Below are positions 8,344 to 10,133 of a DNA stretch of 10,133 nt, one piece after another. Source of the stretch: Glomus cerebriforme (taxonomy: Eukaryota; Glomeromycota; Glomeromycetes; Glomerales; Glomeraceae). Position 1 is the stretch's first letter, and each line of letters begins with the position of its first letter. A program made the position numbers and the translations under genes. The stretch is from the NCBI GenBank assembly GCA_003550305.1, contig QKYT01000305.1, forward strand, positions 1 through 10,133, in the 5' to 3' direction. The notes beneath the pieces were generated by a model. It saw nothing but the letters and a program-made list of their open reading frames with translations, was not told the origin of the DNA and made no database searches.

Positions 8344-8365
8344 AAAAAAAAAAAAAAAAAAAAAA
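8344..8365 (+). repeat. LINE poly(A) tail
   Basis: An uninterrupted run of 22 A's directly precedes the right target-site duplication. It marks the 3' end of the retrotransposed RNA. Up to two A's may belong to the duplicated target. The run is free of substitutions, which supports a young insertion, although long A-runs are also prone to assembly error. Confidence 0.95.
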
Positions 8366-8381
8366 CAAAATGCTAATATAG
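8364..8381 (+). repeat. Target-site duplication, right copy
   Basis: This is an identical 18-base copy of 243-260, following the poly(A). Its start overlaps the tail by two ambiguous A's. The sequence from 8382 onward is the continuation of the host locus that was interrupted after position 260. Confidence 0.95.
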
Positions 8382-8754
8382 CAATTATGTTATTATCCTA
8401 ATAGCTTCCTGTTATTAAAATGTTACATTAATTTGTCATATACAAATTAACAATTTATAATATTATGCTGAACAAGATATATAAATCAATAGTAATGGGG
8501 TTAGGTAAATTCGCAGCAAGATTAGGTTAAGATGGCAGATTCCAAACATTAGCTGGCACCCGTATGCATGTTGTATGTTAATGACTCTTTGCCCAGGTTG
8601 AAGATTGGTAGGATTTCCTTGATTGTAAGTCATATTAATTAAAAATACCTTATATCAGATTCGATTTTATGCTAAAAAAGTATATAATATAACATACCAT
8701 TGTAAGCTATAATGTACCAGCAGCTGTTTGGTTATTTATGCAGTAATGTCGGGC

Positions 8755-8824
8755 CTATTAAAGAATGAAAATTATTTAGTCAGAGTCAAATTGAGTAGGA
8801 ATCGAATCCTCTTGCATTACTTAC
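8755..8824 (-). other. Probable intron 3 of the Uma2-like relic (70 nt)
   Basis: GTAAGT at 8824-8819 is a consensus 5' splice site. A branch-like CTGACTAA and a TTTAATAG acceptor end the intron at 8755. Splicing joins ...VFMT to ARHYCINN in phase 0, giving an MTARHYC junction like the MxAWHYC motif I recall for this family. This is the best-preserved splice pair of the relic. Confidence 0.75.
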
Positions 8825-8983
8825 AGTCATAAATACTGGAATTGTAGTTGGTGCAATTGGTGGTTCAATTTTAATCAGGATAGCATCATGAGCTCTAAGC
8901 CAATGATTTTTTATCTTATTTATGACAGTCACTTCAAGTTGAGAGTATGCAACCTCTACTACCAGATTCGGCCAGGTCTTATT

Positions 8984-9065
8984 CTAAAAGTGTAAAGTCA
9001 TTATCAATACCAGCAGATATTTGAAATAATTATATCAGAAAATGAACAAAATTAACTCTTCGTAC
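8984..9065 (-). other. Probable intron 2 of the Uma2-like relic (82 nt)
   Basis: GTACGA follows GSDGN at 9065 and TTTTAG ends at 8984. Removing these 82 bases joins GSDGN to NKTWPNLVVEV in phase 0, restoring the expected order of family motifs. Without removal the frame hits a stop (ATA TAA). Confidence 0.7.
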
Positions 9066-9157
9066 ATTTCCATCAGATCCACTATGAATCACTTGTGGTT
9101 TTGCTAATGGCCAAAATGATGCATTCGCCTCTTTGCCTGATCCTCCTGATTTTGTTG

Positions 9158-9218
9158 CTTTTAACAAAAAAATAGCTAGTAACAGAATAATAATTTACCT
9201 AATAAAACAAACACTCAC
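9158..9218 (-). other. Probable intron 1 of the Uma2-like relic
   Basis: A good 5' splice site GTGAGT begins at 9218, immediately after the GATTR codons, and an AG at 9159-9158 precedes the next coding piece. The region between contains stops in the reading frame. The two exons are out of phase by one base, so either an indel has occurred or another acceptor is used. Confidence 0.5.
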
Positions 9219-9537
9219 TCGAGTCGTTGCTCCTAAAGAAAAAATATCTGCATTAGTACCCTGCACTCCCCTAATTTAACTATAAATTTGCCGAAGAATT
9301 GCACAAACACAGGCTTGATGAAGTGATGAAGAAGTTCAATGATATGAACGGTGCCATTTTCCCATTTCCAAAAGCTATGGATATTATACTTATCCGTTTG
9401 ACTTACTTTATTTCTTCCCATTCAACTTTTTGGGTGCATGTTACCAGCTTTTCACCAATAATTGTGATATTTTTTCAACTCAGCAGTCTCCTTAATATCA
9501 GTTCAGACTCCTTGAGAGGGGATGGCTTGAGTATACC

Positions 9538-9780
9538 AAAAGTTATAAAAACTTTATTCAGAAATTTTATTAATTATATATGGGAAATAAATATATTTTT
9601 TATTACATTGCGTATATAGTATATACTAAATTGAGTTCCTGACCTCGGGTAAGGGTCCGACTATAAAATCTACAAACGTCTAATGGCATTAGTAATTAGT
9701 CATTACTAATGCTAATAATAAAGAATAATCTGAGAGACAAAGTCAACGTACTGTAATATGTCATCTGAAATAGTCATTTG
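9538..9780. other. Non-coding spacer upstream of the relic
   Basis: No supported gene lies here. The reverse strand stays open for a few codons beyond the recognisable relic (up to about 9570) without identifiable homology. A small palindrome, GTATATAGTATATAC, lies at 9611-9625 and a strong inverted repeat at 9686-9712. Confidence 0.5.
9686..9712. repeat. Perfect 11-bp inverted repeat
   Basis: GCATTAGTAAT (9686-9696) and ATTACTAATGC (9702-9712) are perfect reverse complements around the loop TAGTC. It could be a terminator-like hairpin, a miniature-transposon remnant, or a protein-binding palindrome. No direct repeat flanking it was evident. Confidence 0.85.
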
Positions 9781-9784
9781 ATCC

Positions 9785-10133
9785 GATTTGGAGTACAAAA
9801 TGTCTAAAAGACGATCTGAGTTAGACCTGTTGTAGCCCAAATGTGATTTTGATCCGAACATGATTTGGGATATTCCCAAATCGGAATTATTGATTTGGAA
9901 TATCCATGTCCGAAATGAAATTGTATCCCATATCCGACTTGGGATATCCCAAATCAGATCTGGAGCATGGACAGGTTTGGTACACCCAATGTCCTAAATT
10001 CAACCATATTCCAAATCCATCTGAGTAAATTTGGGACAAGTTCAGGTTTGGAACATGTAATGCCAAACCTGACTATAATCTAGATGGATTTGGGATATGA
10101 TTAGATTTGGGTATCATATGTCCTAAACCTGAC
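9785..10133. repeat. Degenerate TTTGGG/CCCAAA palindromic repeat field, runs off the window
   Basis: About 14 short units of the type GATTTGGGATAT, CCCAAATC, CAGGTTTGG and CCAAACCTGAC occur in both orientations within about 350 bp. Examples are GATTTGGGA (9862-9870) facing TCCCAAATC (9874-9882), the near-perfect palindrome at 9936-9955 centred on GATATC, CAGGTTTGG at 9973 and 10043, and AAACCTGAC at 10064 and 10125. Spacing is irregular, so it is not a simple tandem array. No protein frame runs through it. The right boundary lies outside the window. Confidence 0.75.

Larger units (their letters stand above)
261..8365 (+). mobile_element. Full-length LINE (non-LTR retrotransposon), ORF1 broken
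   Basis: This is an 8.1-kb autonomous-type LINE, apparently complete at both ends: ATG-free 5' leader, ORF1, ORF2, 3' UTR with AATAAA, and 22 A's, all between a perfect 16-18 bp target-site duplication. Domain order in ORF2 is apurinic-type endonuclease, reverse transcriptase, a long linker, RNase H, then a CCHC finger. With a CCHC knuckle also in ORF1, this places it in the broad I/Tad1-like assemblage of LINEs by architecture (inference). The motif style matches glomeromycete copies as I remember them. ORF1 carries a frame change and a nonsense codon while ORF2 is intact, so this copy probably cannot move without ORF1 protein from elsewhere. An undegraded duplication points to a recent insertion. 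Confidence 0.95.
8455..9537 (-). pseudogene. Uma2-like (PD-(D/E)XK fold) gene relic with introns
   Basis: Reading the minus strand piece by piece gives a collinear protein resembling the Uma2/DUF820 family, a restriction-endonuclease-like fold that I recall as multiplied in glomeromycete genomes. The pieces in order are SPLKESELILRRLLS and IIGEKLVTCTQKVEWEEIK (9537-9406); DKYNIHSFWKWENGTVHIIEL through GEC (about 9406-9263); GTNADIFSLGATTR (9260-9219); SGGSGKEANASFWP to GSDGN (9157-9066); NKTWPNLVVEVAYSQ to MT (8983-8825); ARHYCINNQTAAGTL (8754-8710); GNPTNLQPGQRVINIQH (8618-8568); and LPNPITIDLY to a stop at 8455. Defects are TGA at 9477-9475, frame changes near 9406, 9262 and 8567, a phase mismatch at the first intron, TAG at 8709-8707 and TAA at 8529-8527. 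The Glu (LVVEV) and Lys (NKIKNHWL) of the fold are present, but the expected PD reads AN (KEANASF), so catalysis is probably lost. The true N-terminus is not located. The family call is from memory; the collinear exons are seen directly. Confidence 0.75.

Noticed and set aside
8344..8365. A-run as a simple-sequence repeat unrelated to the LINE
   Set aside because: It sits exactly between the 3' UTR with AATAAA and the right target-site duplication, so it is the retrotransposed poly(A).
261..8365. LTR retrotransposon or virus-derived insert
   Set aside because: There are no long terminal repeats, protease or integrase. The apurinic-type endonuclease, poly(A) end and variable-length duplication are LINE features.
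8672..8697. 26-nt GT-AG interval in the relic as an intron
   Set aside because: It is too short for a spliceosomal intron. A longer interval from GTATGT at 8697 to AG at 8618 is possible but does not keep the phase, so it was not called.
9299..9619. Plus-strand open frame of 106 codons in the right flank
   Set aside because: It is the reverse strand of the Uma2-like relic exons, which carry the recognisable motifs. The plus-strand translation shows none.
9785..10133. CRISPR array
   Set aside because: Units are short, degenerate, in both orientations and irregularly spaced, and the rest of the window is eukaryotic in style.

Overview
The window looks like nuclear DNA of an AT-rich fungus, most likely an arbuscular-mycorrhizal fungus (Glomeromycotina, Rhizophagus-like). 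Two things suggest this. The reverse transcriptase motifs (FQDLAKAYDSV, GIDQGEIISP, YMDDTTWI, FLGVW) have the style I associate with that group's LINE expansion. The right flank holds a decayed, intron-bearing Uma2-like (PD-(D/E)XK fold) gene of a type I recall as abundant there. The taxon is an inference from recognition; no search was run.

Most of the window (261-8365) is one structurally complete non-LTR retrotransposon (LINE) on the + strand. It is bounded by a perfect target-site duplication (AACAAAATGCTAATATAG at 243-260 and 8364-8381, the first two A's being ambiguous with the tail) and ends in 22 A's (8344-8365). In order it holds a 124-nt 5' leader without any ATG (261-384), ORF1 (385-2693), a stop-start junction two bases wide, ORF2 (2696-8194), a 3' UTR with AATAAA, and the poly(A). 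ORF1 is a nucleic-acid chaperone-type protein with a low-complexity basic N-terminus, RRM-like folds, a CX2CX4HX4C zinc knuckle and C-terminal coiled coils. It is broken twice: a frame change between 624 and 672, and one in-frame TAA at 1398-1400 inside an RRM. ORF2 (1832 aa) is fully open. It carries apurinic-type endonuclease, reverse transcriptase, RNase H and C-terminal CCHC domains with every catalytic residue I can identify present. The element is therefore young, with an apparently competent enzyme ORF and a crippled partner.

The 5' flank (1-242) is non-coding and rich in small hairpins. One of them, followed 11 nt later by CTAA/T, resembles a Helitron 3' end. The 3' flank (8382-10133) holds a minus-strand Uma2-like pseudogene (about 9537 down to 8455) with recognisable introns, several frameshifts and stops, and the first catalytic Asp apparently replaced by Asn. 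Beyond it lie a perfect 11-bp inverted repeat (9686-9712) and, from about 9785 to the window edge, a field of degenerate TTTGGG/CCCAAA palindromic repeats. The LINE landed 73 bp beyond the stop codon of the relic, tail to tail with it.
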